Below, piece by piece: positions 16,635 to 24,674 of a stretch of 61,018 nucleotides of DNA. The notes under the pieces are model-generated. The model had not been told where the DNA came from and did no database searches. It saw nothing but the letters and a program-made list of their open reading frames with translations. The stretch lies in the NCBI GenBank assembly GCA_022820365.1, contig JAJEFO010000039.1:1-61018 (forward strand), written 5' to 3'. The DNA is from Silicimonas sp. Lineage in GTDB: Bacteria > Pseudomonadota > Alphaproteobacteria > Rhodobacterales > Rhodobacteraceae. Position 1 is the stretch's first letter; every line of letters starts with the position of its first letter. The position numbers and the translations under genes are program-made.

Positions 16635-18074
16635 TCAATAGAGCCGCAGGTATTCCTTGACTTCCCAGTCAGTGACCGCCTGGTGATAGCGTTCCCATTC
16701 ATCAGCCTTGTATTCGAGGTAGGACTTGAGCATGACCTTGCCCAAGACGTGTTCGGCCGTCTTGTCTTGGCTCAGTGCCTCCATTGCATGGAACAGCGTG
16801 CGCGGCAGGCGCCGGACTCCCAAGTCGGCCAACTCGGCCTCGGTCTTCGCGTAAAGGTCGAAGTCGGTCGGATCGCCGGGGTCGATCTTGTTCTCGATCC
16901 CTTGCACCATGCAGGCCAAGTGCATCGCCATCGCCAGATAGACATTCATTGTCATGTCACAGGCGCGGTTCTCAATGCAGAATCGATTTTGCGGAAGCCT
17001 AAGCTGTGCCGAGCGGTTGTTGAAACCGTAGGCGATGTTGGTCGGGGCCCAAGTCACGGTTCCGCCCTCGAATCCGCCGACACGAGGGACCAGGCCGTTA
17101 TAGGAATTCACTGTCGGGCACGTGATCCCGGTGATCGCTTCTGCATGCTGCAACACCCCGCCCACGGCCCAGCGACTTTCGTCGCTCCAGTCGCCGTCCG
17201 CGGTCTTGAAAATGTTCTCGCCCGGCCGGCTCTCATGACTGATCGACACGTTGATGTGCGCACCCGACCGCCAATCGCCAAGGGTGGGCTTCGGCATGAA
17301 GGTCACGAACAGGCCATGTGTCTTCGCCACCTCCTTGAGCAGGATGCGCAGAAACACAAAGCGGTCAGACATTTCCAGCATGTTGGTATAGTGAAAGTCG
17401 AGTTCGAACTGCGAATAGCCACCCTCGCAGACAACGTCATGCAGCTTCCAGCCGAGCCCCTCAAGGTAATCGATCATGTCCTTGAGGAAAGGCATCGAAT
17501 CGATCGAGTACTCGATGTCATAGCCAAATGCTTGGCGACGCGGGCGCACGCCGCCTGCCGGGTCGTCATCAAAGGCTTTGACCGGCAGGCCGTTCTCGTC
17601 ATGCTTCATGACGATGAACTCCGGCTCTACGCCAGCGTGAAAGCGATACCCCTTCAGGGCTGCCTCTTGCATCATGCGTCTCAGCGCCTGTCGGGGGCAG
17701 ACGTTGTAAGGTGCATCCTCCCAGTAGAGATCGGAAATGATGATTGCCATCGACCTGTCCCACGGACAGATGTAGACGGCGTCGAGGTCCGGAACCACCA
17801 ACTGATCGCTGTCGGCGGGAGTGAGTTCGGGCACATACGAGACCGAATGCACGGCAAATTGAGGCCCCTCGCCCAAGCACAGCGCCTCGAGTTCTCTCAT
17901 CGGCACCGGTTTCGTCTTGGGAACGCCGTGCATGTCGATCCAGGCACCCATTACGTACTTGACGCCTGCCTCCTCCAGGCGCTTCCTGACTTCGGGAATC
18001 CTCGGCCGGTTTCGCTCGACCGCTTCACCAAAGCTCTCGTAGTATATTCTGTCGTTCGCCTTTGCCTCGGGCAT
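16635..18074 (-). CDS. glnT: Type III glutamine-synthetase-like ligase (GlnT/GmaS group)
   Basis: A 479-residue ATP-dependent ligase of the glutamine synthetase superfamily. Motifs include GVEPEFIV and QFELDF (metal-binding glutamates), SGAHINVSIS (metal/glutamate site), and NNRSAQLRLP followed by ENRACDMTMN (ATP/glutamate site). The GlnT group includes type III glutamine synthetases of rhizobia and gamma-glutamylmethylamide synthetase (GmaS), which joins glutamate to methylamine. Its location downstream of GlxB/C/D-type genes matches both. The start at 18074 has an AGGAG ribosome binding site; an earlier ATG six codons upstream lacks one. Sequence alone does not decide ammonia versus amine as substrate. 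Confidence 0.88.
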   Translation of the reverse strand: MPEAKANDRIYYESFGEAVERNRPRIPEVRKRLEEAGVKYVMGAWIDMHGVPKTKPVPMRELEALCLGEGPQFAVHSVSYVPELTPADSDQLVVPDLDAVYICPWDRSMAIIISDLYWEDAPYNVCPRQALRRMMQEAALKGYRFHAGVEPEFIVMKHDENGLPVKAFDDDPAGGVRPRRQAFGYDIEYSIDSMPFLKDMIDYLEGLGWKLHDVVCEGGYSQFELDFHYTNMLEMSDRFVFLRILLKEVAKTHGLFVTFMPKPTLGDWRSGAHINVSISHESRPGENIFKTADGDWSDESRWAVGGVLQHAEAITGITCPTVNSYNGLVPRVGGFEGGTVTWAPTNIAYGFNNRSAQLRLPQNRFCIENRACDMTMNVYLAMAMHLACMVQGIENKIDPGDPTDFDLYAKTEAELADLGVRRLPRTLFHAMEALSQDKTAEHVLGKVMLKSYLEYKADEWERYHQAVTDWEVKEYLRLY

Positions 18075-18624
18075 TTGACTTCTCCTGTCCATGTTTCGCC
18101 GCGCACACCGTCAGTTCGGATCGCGGCATCGCTGGTATGCGGGCGGTTCCGCGCCGCCGGTCGTCAGAGTCCGGCCATGTGATCTGCGCCGTCCCGTTTC
18201 GCAAATTCCGGTGTCGCTGCAAGGTCCAGAAACATCAGGTTGGACACCTTGAATCCGGGCGATGCCTGCAAAGTTCTGCCGGTCGCTGAGCCAGGCGGAA
18301 TTGAGGATGCTGTTCCCGTCCGTCTTGTGCGAATTGCAGCTGGGTGATCGGGCTGATCCCTCGAATGCGGGGAACGTCACCGAAGGCGCAGACGCGACTC
18401 ATGCCACCGTGGTCCACGCAGCTCCTGCCTGCATGGAATTCATCGAGCCCGCTGCAGGTCAGAAATCGGGACGTGATGTCGTTGCCGGCCTTGATGCCGC
18501 CACACATCCACCTGCCGACTGGCCCGGCCACGAAACTCCCGACGCAGGCGGCAACCCTTACCGGCACCCTGCTGCATTCACGGATCATGTTCTGTTCGTG
18601 CTGCTTCCAACCGTGGCGCATGGG
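18075..18624. other. Intergenic region (550 bp) within the catabolic block
   Basis: Unusually long gap between the glyoxalase-like gene and the glutamine-synthetase-like gene. Open frames on either strand show no domains. It may contain a separate promoter for glnT. I see no transposon ends or strong terminators. Confidence 0.4.
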
Positions 18625-19068
18625 TCAGGACCCTTCCTTGGCAAGGTGTTTCAGGATGGACTCGTTGAGTTCGACCTTGTAGCCATCCGGATCCTCGCAA
18701 AATGCGATCACGCGCGTGCCGCCCTTCATGGGTCCGGGAGGACGGGTAATGTTGACTCCAGCCGCCGCCAGTACTTCGCACGCCTTGTAGACATCCGGGG
18801 TCTCGATGCAGATGTGGCCCCAGCCGTTGCCCTTTTCGTATGGCTCCTCCTGCTCCCAGTTCGCTGTCAGTTCCAGCGTCGGAGACTCCGCCTCAGGGCC
18901 GTAGCCGATGAATGTGTTGGTGAACTTGCCCTCGGGATAGTCGGTGCGGCGCAAGACCGTCATGCCCAGAATGCCGCAATAGAACCGCAGCGACTTGTCC
19001 ATGTCCATCACGCGCATCATCGTATGCGCCAGGCGAAAGCCGCGTGAAATGTCGGGAGTGTCTGTCAT
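18625..19068 (-). CDS. VOC-family lactoylglutathione lyase-like protein (glyoxalase I)
   Basis: A 147-residue single-module glyoxalase I-like protein. The four expected metal ligands are visible in order: His in RLAHTMMRV, Glu in TLELTANW, His in GWGHICIET and Glu in YKVELNES. That matches GloA, which isomerises the glutathione-methylglyoxal hemithioacetal; other VOC enzymes share the fold. The start at 19068 has an AAGGAAA ribosome binding site, and 16 bases separate it from the Rieske gene stop, so the two are co-transcribed. In this context it could detoxify an aldehyde or dicarbonyl by-product. Confidence 0.87.
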   Translation of the reverse strand: MTDTPDISRGFRLAHTMMRVMDMDKSLRFYCGILGMTVLRRTDYPEGKFTNTFIGYGPEAESPTLELTANWEQEEPYEKGNGWGHICIETPDVYKACEVLAAAGVNITRPPGPMKGGTRVIAFCEDPDGYKVELNESILKHLAKEGS

Positions 19069-19084
19069 ATGGAGTTTCCTTTGG

Positions 19085-20197
19085 TCAGTTGCTGCTGCGG
19101 CCAATCAGGTCACGAGCCACGAGGGACTGAAAGGCGTGGACGCTGTCTTCCCAGACTGGGGACAAGACACCCCCGGTGTCGGAAACAGTTGATGCCCGGC
19201 CCGCCTGCAATCGTTCGACCATTTCATGGTCTTCCTTGTGGACATCCCACCAGAGTCTCTTCAAGTCCTCCACCTCGCTTGCCCTCAACTGCTTGCCACT
19301 TGTCGTGTACAGCCCGCGCTTCTGGTTCATTGTGCCTGGGCCGGTCGGAATGTTGAGGTAGACTCCCAATTGATCCGGAAAATACCGGCCGAGGATGAAA
19401 TTCGGATAGAGCGCCAGGTAGCGCGAGCTGACGGCCAGACTGCCCGACGTGCCGACCTCTTCGCCGAGATCCACGGCACTGCCCATGCAGTTGCCGTCAA
19501 TGATCGTGTAGTGATCGGACAAGGGCTGGTCAGTGGTCGAGCTGTGAACGAACTGCACATGATAGGGTTCGATGAAGTTCTCCATGATGAACTTCCAGTT
19601 CGTCGAGATCTCCCCGAAATCCAATATGCCGATGCAATCGACATTCTCCCAGTCGACCCCCTCAAGGCGCCTGATCAGCGACCCGGCATAGTCCTCGAAG
19701 TGCGGCGCCCCGCCGCCGACATTGACGAAGATCCAGTCCTGCCAGACATGGGTTCGCACGGGAACCAAGCCGCTGCGCGACTTGTCGAATCCATTGGCGT
19801 CATGCTGCCCGGTGCCACCAAAATGCGGCGAGGCCCTCAGCGTTCCATTCAGATCGTATGCCCAGGCATGGTAGGGACAGCGGATGAGCTTTCCGACATT
19901 TCCCGGCTTGTCGACCAGTGTCAGGCACCGGTGGCGGCAGACGTTGTGGAATGCCTTGATTTCGCCCTCGCCATTGCGGACCATGAGCAGCGGCTGGCCC
20001 GCCGCGGTTACAGGCACGACATCTCCGGGTTTCTTCAATTCATGTGCAAATCCGATACAGACCCAGTTCCGGGCAAACACGGACTGGCACTCGGCGTCCC
20101 AGAATTCCACGTCCCTGTAGGCCGCGGACGGCAGCCCGCGCCTGGGCTCGGATTTTTCGAGGAAGGGCTGCAGCAGGGATTGCATGTCGCTCGTCAT
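19085..20197 (-). CDS. Rieske non-heme iron oxygenase, alpha subunit
   Basis: A 370-residue ring-hydroxylating/demethylating oxygenase. The N-terminal Rieske [2Fe-2S] site is CRHRC (Cys87, His89) with CPYHAW (Cys107, His110). The catalytic mononuclear iron site is ENFIEPYHVQFVH: His213 and His218, with Glu210 at the position that bridges to the neighbouring Rieske domain, and a C-terminal Asp in WEDSVHAF. Glu at the bridge, instead of the usual Asp, is known from carnitine oxygenase CntA. No cognate reductase gene is adjacent. It sits between the GlxBCD genes and the glyoxalase-like gene, all in the same direction. Substrate unknown; a quaternary or N-methylated amine is my leading guess. Confidence 0.9.
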   Translation of the reverse strand: MTSDMQSLLQPFLEKSEPRRGLPSAAYRDVEFWDAECQSVFARNWVCIGFAHELKKPGDVVPVTAAGQPLLMVRNGEGEIKAFHNVCRHRCLTLVDKPGNVGKLIRCPYHAWAYDLNGTLRASPHFGGTGQHDANGFDKSRSGLVPVRTHVWQDWIFVNVGGGAPHFEDYAGSLIRRLEGVDWENVDCIGILDFGEISTNWKFIMENFIEPYHVQFVHSSTTDQPLSDHYTIIDGNCMGSAVDLGEEVGTSGSLAVSSRYLALYPNFILGRYFPDQLGVYLNIPTGPGTMNQKRGLYTTSGKQLRASEVEDLKRLWWDVHKEDHEMVERLQAGRASTVSDTGGVLSPVWEDSVHAFQSLVARDLIGRSSN

Positions 20198-20531
20198 TCT
20201 TCTGACCGTCTACGTGTTTCAGGTTCGACCTCTGTCGGATCTCCGATCGGCATTGCGCGTCTTGCTTGTCGACAGTGAACTTCGCGATTAATGCACTGTC
20301 CAGAGTATTCTTATATTTTTCGCAAGAAATTTTCACGAAATCGTAAAATTTATGTAGTTCTTGACCTTATTTTGAATAATTCGAAGCCACTCTTCATTCT
20401 AGATCGCTTCAATCCATGACGATTCCTCCGCGCTTCGCCCTAGCCGCTGCCAATCGAAGCGACGAATCCCGGGGCGGGCTTCGTGCCGGTCAGGAAAACG
20501 CGCCTTTCCACGTCGTACTGAAACAACCGGA
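20198..20531 (-). promoter_or_regulatory. AT-rich promoter/operator region upstream of the Rieske gene
   Basis: A 334-bp gap with a strikingly AT-rich core (about 20300-20400) in a high-GC region. It contains two adjacent imperfect operators: TTTC-gcaa-GAAA (20318-20329) and TTTC-ac-GAAA (20331-20340), followed by ACGA-aa-TCGT overlapping the second. This suggests regulated transcription of the Rieske-GloA segment separate from the glx genes. Confidence 0.45.
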
Positions 20532-21869
20532 CTAGAATCCGCTCTTTCCCGGGTACCAGTCGGTTCCTGCCAACGGCACCTTGGCCATCGCTGCAGCTTC
20601 CAGGGTAAGCGCACAGAGGTCTTCGGCCTCAAAATTGCGCAGGTGATTATGGCCGCAAGCCCGCGCTATCGTTTGCGCCTCGAGCGTCATGACCTTGAGA
20701 TAGTTGCGAAGCCGCCGCCCGGCCTCCACCGGGTCCAGCCTGGCAGCCAGATCGGGATCCTGCGTGGTAATGCCCGCCGGGTCCCGCCCTTCATGCCAGT
20801 CGTCATATGCGCCCGAGGTGGAACCCAGCTCCTGGTACTCGGCTTCCCACTTCGGGTCATTGTCCCCCATGGCGATGAGTGCGGCGGTGCCGATAGCGAC
20901 CGCATCCGCACCGAGCGCCAGTGCCTTTGCCACATCGGCCCCGCTACGGATTCCGCCCGATATCACCAACTGTACTTCGCGATGCACGTCCAGGTCCTGA
21001 AGAGCCTGCACGGCAGGACGGATGCATGCCAGCGTGGGCAAGCCCACGTGTTCAATGAACACGTCCTGCGTGGCCGCAGTGCCGCCCTGCATGCCGTCCA
21101 TGACCACGACGTCGGCCCCGGCCTTCACTGCCAGGGCAGTGTCGTAATAGGGTCGCGTCGCGCCGACCTTTACGTAGATCGGCACCCGCCAGTCCGTGAT
21201 CTCGCGCAGTTCAAGAATCTTGATCTCGAGGTCGTCCGGCCCCGTCCAGTCAGGGTGGCGGCATGCTGAGCGCTGGTCGATCCACTTGGGCAACGTTCGC
21301 ATCTCAGCCACGCGGTCGGAAATCTTCTGACCCAGCAGCATTCCGCCACCGCCGGGCTTGGCACCCTGACCTACAACGACCTCGATGGCATCTGCCTGGC
21401 GCAGATCGTCGGGGTTCATGCCGTAGCGCGAAGGCAAGTACTGATAGACCAGCTTCGATGAATGCCGCCGCTCTTCGGGCGTCATGCCGCCATCGCCCGT
21501 CGTGGTTGACGTGCCTGCAGCCGATGCTCCGCGTCCAAGTGCCTCCTTTGCAGGCCCTGACAGTGCACCGAAACTCATGCCTGCGATGGTGATCGGGATA
21601 TCCAGTTCGATCGGGTTCCTGGCAAAGCGAGTGCCCAGCGTCACCGAGGTGTCGCAGCGCTCACGATACCCTTCGAGCGGATACCGCGACACCGAGGCTC
21701 CAAGAAACAGCAGGTCGTCGAAATGCGGCACGCGGCGCTTGGCGCCGCCGCCTCGGATGTCGTAAATTCCGGTGGCGGCGGCGCGGCGAATTTCGGCATT
21801 GACCTCTTTGGTGAACGTCGCCGACTGGATCGGCAGGGTGCGCGGAATCGCGTTTTCTTTGTCCTTCAT
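20532..21869 (-). CDS. glxD: GlxD/MgsC-like FMN-binding glutamate synthase-family protein
   Basis: A 445-residue homologue of the FMN/synthase domain of glutamate synthase GltB. Visible are the GAKPGGGGMLLGQK loop (169-182), the substrate-strand DVVVMDGMQGGTAATQ (253-268) and the FMN phosphate-binding SGGIRSGADVAKALALGADAVAIG (304-327). The equivalent of the GltB iron-sulfur loop (about 332-371) contains no cysteine. In N-methylglutamate synthase (MgsABC) and the rhizobial Glx proteins the glutamate synthase is split into three subunits exactly as here. The start at 21869 is ten bases after the GlxC stop. Confidence 0.87.
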   Translation of the reverse strand: MKDKENAIPRTLPIQSATFTKEVNAEIRRAAATGIYDIRGGGAKRRVPHFDDLLFLGASVSRYPLEGYRERCDTSVTLGTRFARNPIELDIPITIAGMSFGALSGPAKEALGRGASAAGTSTTTGDGGMTPEERRHSSKLVYQYLPSRYGMNPDDLRQADAIEVVVGQGAKPGGGGMLLGQKISDRVAEMRTLPKWIDQRSACRHPDWTGPDDLEIKILELREITDWRVPIYVKVGATRPYYDTALAVKAGADVVVMDGMQGGTAATQDVFIEHVGLPTLACIRPAVQALQDLDVHREVQLVISGGIRSGADVAKALALGADAVAIGTAALIAMGDNDPKWEAEYQELGSTSGAYDDWHEGRDPAGITTQDPDLAARLDPVEAGRRLRNYLKVMTLEAQTIARACGHNHLRNFEAEDLCALTLEAAAMAKVPLAGTDWYPGKSGF

Positions 21870-21879
21870 GCCCAATTCC

Positions 21880-22563
21880 CTAGTAGTCAGCGACGTTGTC
21901 GACATCGAAATTGTAGAGCTTGCGAGCCGAGCCGTAGCGCCTGAACTCCTCGGGCCTGGCATGCAAGTCCGCCCGATCAAGCAAGCCCTTGAGGATGTCG
22001 ACATGCTCCGGCCGCATCTCCTTTTCCACGCAGTCCGCGCCAAGGCTCTTGACCGAGCCGCGCACGAAGAGCCGCGCCTCGTAGATCGAGTCGCCCAATG
22101 CATCACCCGCATCACCGCACACGACGAGATTGCCGGCCTGCGCCATGAAGGCCGACATGTGCCCGACATTGCCATGCACCACGATGTCGATTCCCTTCAT
22201 CGATATGCCGCAGCGCGAGGAGGCGTTGCCCTTGATCACCAACAGCCCTCCATGACCCGTGGCACCCGCATACTGGCTGGCATCACCCTCGACCACCACG
22301 GATCCCGACATCATGTTTTCTGCAACTCCGGGGCCTGCCGAACCTTCGACCGTGATGGTCGCCCCTTGGTTCATCCCTGCACAATAGTACCCGGTCGAGC
22401 CCTTGACGATGACTTCCAGCGGCGCATCCAACCCCACGGCAATCGCATGGCTGCCCCTTGGGTTCACGACTTCCCAGCTAGTCTGGTTGGTTTCCTCGTC
22501 CTGCGCATGCAGAATGGAATTCAGCCCCCGAAGGCCCTTTTCGGCGAGATCATATGTCTGCAT
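21880..22563 (-). CDS. glxC: GlxC/MgsB-like GXGXG-motif subunit
   Basis: A 227-residue protein corresponding to the C-terminal beta-helix (GXGXG) domain of glutamate synthase. It has the repeated glycine pattern, for example GSAGPGVAENMMSGSVVVEG, GATGHGGLLVIKG and GNVGHMSAFMAQAGNLVVCG. It has no catalytic residues; in GltB this domain holds the synthase and amidotransferase halves together. The start at 22563 follows directly after the glxB stop (22565), so the genes are coupled. Longer ATG choices would overlap glxB. Confidence 0.88.
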   Translation of the reverse strand: MQTYDLAEKGLRGLNSILHAQDEETNQTSWEVVNPRGSHAIAVGLDAPLEVIVKGSTGYYCAGMNQGATITVEGSAGPGVAENMMSGSVVVEGDASQYAGATGHGGLLVIKGNASSRCGISMKGIDIVVHGNVGHMSAFMAQAGNLVVCGDAGDALGDSIYEARLFVRGSVKSLGADCVEKEMRPEHVDILKGLLDRADLHARPEEFRRYGSARKLYNFDVDNVADY

Positions 22564-22564
22564 C

Positions 22565-23461
22565 TCAATGGCTCCAGAAATAGACGGTCGCTGGTTCAGG
22601 CTCCCAGACGCTTGCATCTTCAATTCCCGGAAGGCTCACCAGCGCCCGGTACTCGCTGCCAAAGGCCACGTACTGGCTTGTCTCACCCATCACGGCCGGT
22701 TTGCAGGCGATGGGGTCGCGCAACACGCCAAAGCCATCCTTCGTACCGACGACAAACGTGAAGAAACCGTCGAGATCCTCGAGCGAGCTGTCCAGCGCCT
22801 CGCCGAGCGACGCGCCATTCTGCATCTTCCAGGTCAGGTATGCGGCTCCGACTTCGGTATCGTTCATCGACTCTATCCGGGCGCCCTTGCGCATGAGCTT
22901 GCGACGCAGGTCGTTATGGTTCGAGAGTGAACCGTTGTGCACCAGGCACTGGTCCGCCCCGGTGGAATACGGGTGCGCCCCTTCTGTCGTCACTGCGGAT
23001 TCGGTGGCCATTCGGGTATGTCCGATGCCATGCGTGCCTTCCATCCGGGACAGATCGAAACGGTCGGCAACGTCCTTGGGCAGCCCTACTTCCTTGTAGA
23101 TCTCGATGACTTCACCGTCGGACATCACCCTTATGCCTGGACGCAATTCGCGAACCGCCTTCCGTGCGGCATGCACCTTTGCTGCTGCCAATTCCAGGAC
23201 CGCATGCGTGTCGACGCGACGAATGCCGACCTCCGTGCCTATGGCCTGTCCTAGTTCCGGTGCCAGGTCGCCTAGATCCTGATCAGGCTGGTCCGACTGC
23301 ACTGTCAGTTTCGCCTTGCCGCGCTTGCCCCTGCCGTAGATCGCAATGCCAGCACTGTCCGGTCCCCGGTCCGACATGGTTGTCAGCATCTGCGTCAACA
23401 TCTCGCCCAGTTTCGGCTCGAGCTCCTTGTCCTTGAGGAACAGACCTACAATCCCGCACAT
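22565..23461 (-). CDS. glxB: GlxB/MgsA-like class II glutamine amidotransferase
   Basis: A 298-residue Ntn-type glutaminase that releases ammonia from glutamine. The start at 23461 gives MCGIVGLF, placing the nucleophile Cys2 immediately after the initiator Met as the family requires; an ATG 8 codons upstream would bury it. Other class II signatures are GIGHTRMATES and the VHNGSLSNHNDLR segment. It is the first gene of the glxBCD set and lies 163 bases downstream of the XRE-cupin regulator gene. Confidence 0.92.
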   Translation of the reverse strand: MCGIVGLFLKDKELEPKLGEMLTQMLTTMSDRGPDSAGIAIYGRGKRGKAKLTVQSDQPDQDLGDLAPELGQAIGTEVGIRRVDTHAVLELAAAKVHAARKAVRELRPGIRVMSDGEVIEIYKEVGLPKDVADRFDLSRMEGTHGIGHTRMATESAVTTEGAHPYSTGADQCLVHNGSLSNHNDLRRKLMRKGARIESMNDTEVGAAYLTWKMQNGASLGEALDSSLEDLDGFFTFVVGTKDGFGVLRDPIACKPAVMGETSQYVAFGSEYRALVSLPGIEDASVWEPEPATVYFWSH

Positions 23462-23528
23462 GGATCGAATCCCTTCTTGGCCCAACAGTGCAAGTCTAGC
23501 GAATCTCGTGCCGAGGCACTACCTGTGA

Positions 23529-23541
23529 GAAACTTTTTTTC
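23529..23541. promoter_or_regulatory. A/T-tract inverted repeat upstream of glxB
   Basis: In the 163-bp glxB leader region the sequence GAAA-ctttt-TTTC forms an A/T-rich inverted repeat. It is a possible operator for the neighbouring XRE-cupin regulator and resembles, in composition only, the repeats upstream of the Rieske gene. Confidence 0.25.
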
Positions 23542-23624
23542 CCGATACGAACCTTCGGCAAATCAGTCGAGATGCCAGCCAGCCAGAGTCTCAAGCAATG
23601 GCCGGCAGCCTGGATCCGGCTATT

Positions 23625-24254
23625 TCAGCGAGACTGCCGATAGGATATCACGGACAGATACCTTGCCGGAAGCTTGACCAGAACCTCGGGGCCATGCGGC
23701 GAGTCCGCGTCGAAAAACAGGGTATCTCCGGGCTTCAGGGAGTAGATCCTGTCTCCGTGGCGATAATCGACTTCGCCTTCCAGCATGTACAGCATCTCGA
23801 TTCCGTCGTGCTGGAAGGTCGGGAACACGTCCGACTGTTCAGCCAACGTGATCAGGTACGGCTCGACCACGACCCCGCTGGTGTTGTGTCCAAGATGACC
23901 GAGCAAGTTGTACTGGTGCCCTGCCCGAGTTCCCGCCCTCTTTGTCTCGACGCCGCTGCCGGATCGAGTCAGGACAGCCTCTCGAGCGTCATCGAAGCCC
24001 GTGAACAGTGAGCTGAGAGGAACATTCAGCACGTTTGCAAGGCCTTGCAGCGTGGTGAGTGACGGAGAGATCCTGCCGTTTTCGATCTTTGAGAGCATTC
24101 CCGCTGACAGACCGGTGGAGGACGCCAGTTCAGATGCGGTCATGCCCCGTTGATGACGAAATGCGCGCACTTCGCGCCCGATGGCCCGCTCGAGATTCCT
24201 GTCGACACCTTGCCGAACCCTGTGCGGATCCTGTGACAGTTCAGGTTGTCTCAC
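23625..24254 (-). CDS. XRE-family regulator with C-terminal cupin domain
   Basis: A one-component regulator: an N-terminal Cro/C1-type helix-turn-helix (VRAFRHQRGMTASELASSTG..AGMLSKIENGRISPSLTTL) followed by a cupin sensor domain (HDGIEMLYMLEGEVDYRHGD and PGDTLFFDADSPHG). This architecture (PuuR/SutR-like) commonly controls amine, polyamine or amino-acid catabolism. I chose GTG at 24254; a TTG at 24314 would extend the frame by 20 residues but lacks support. It sits immediately upstream of glxBCD on the same strand and is the natural candidate regulator for that operon. Confidence 0.88.
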   Translation of the reverse strand: MRQPELSQDPHRVRQGVDRNLERAIGREVRAFRHQRGMTASELASSTGLSAGMLSKIENGRISPSLTTLQGLANVLNVPLSSLFTGFDDAREAVLTRSGSGVETKRAGTRAGHQYNLLGHLGHNTSGVVVEPYLITLAEQSDVFPTFQHDGIEMLYMLEGEVDYRHGDRIYSLKPGDTLFFDADSPHGPEVLVKLPARYLSVISYRQSR

Positions 24255-24278
24255 GGTGCGCTCGCTCGGCTGCTGGTC

Positions 24279-24298
24279 GTTGTCATTTGTCCGACAAC
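24279..24298. promoter_or_regulatory. Inverted repeat upstream of the XRE-cupin regulator
   Basis: GTTGTC-N8-GACAAC, perfect 6-base arms, 25 bases upstream of the GTG chosen as start of the regulator gene. Position and symmetry fit an autoregulatory operator. If the TTG at 24314 were the true start, this repeat would be inside the coding region. Confidence 0.35.
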
Positions 24299-24314
24299 AC
24301 GCGGCTTGGAGCAA

Positions 24315-24674
24315 CCCTCATCTCATGACAGGAGCGTGCAGCGGCGACACGGGTCGCTGTGAGTTGTCACAGGAACCAAATGCCATATCCTGCATCTTCA
24401 AGCGCTCAGGTCGCCAGGCCCAGCCAGTGCGTGGGCGCGGCCTTGCACCGGTCATCCACTCCAGGTACCTCCATTGCTTCTGCCAAGATTGCAATGTCAT
24501 TTTGGCAGAGTGATCCAATTGACGCACATGATCTCATCCGAGGTCAGGACGACCGAACTTGCAGCGCCGCGGCATCCTCGAAACCAAACTCAGGCAGTCC
24601 GGACAATTGGCACACGCTGGACTGCCTGATCGGCACAATTCGACAGAATGCGGACTTGCTCCCGACACCCTCCC
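24315..24674. other. Intergenic region (360 bp)
   Basis: Between the end of the TRAP large permease gene and the regulator. No gene recognised on either strand; short frames lack ribosome binding sites. It would contain the regulator promoter. Confidence 0.4.

Noticed and set aside
16683-18182. Plus-strand open frame of 499 codons opposite the glutamine-synthetase-like gene
   Set aside because: No recognisable domain; the minus-strand frame has all family motifs and a good ribosome binding site.
18075-18624. Possible gene inside the long gap of the catabolic block
   Set aside because: Frames of about 100-130 codons on both strands lack domains, codon signature and ribosome binding sites.
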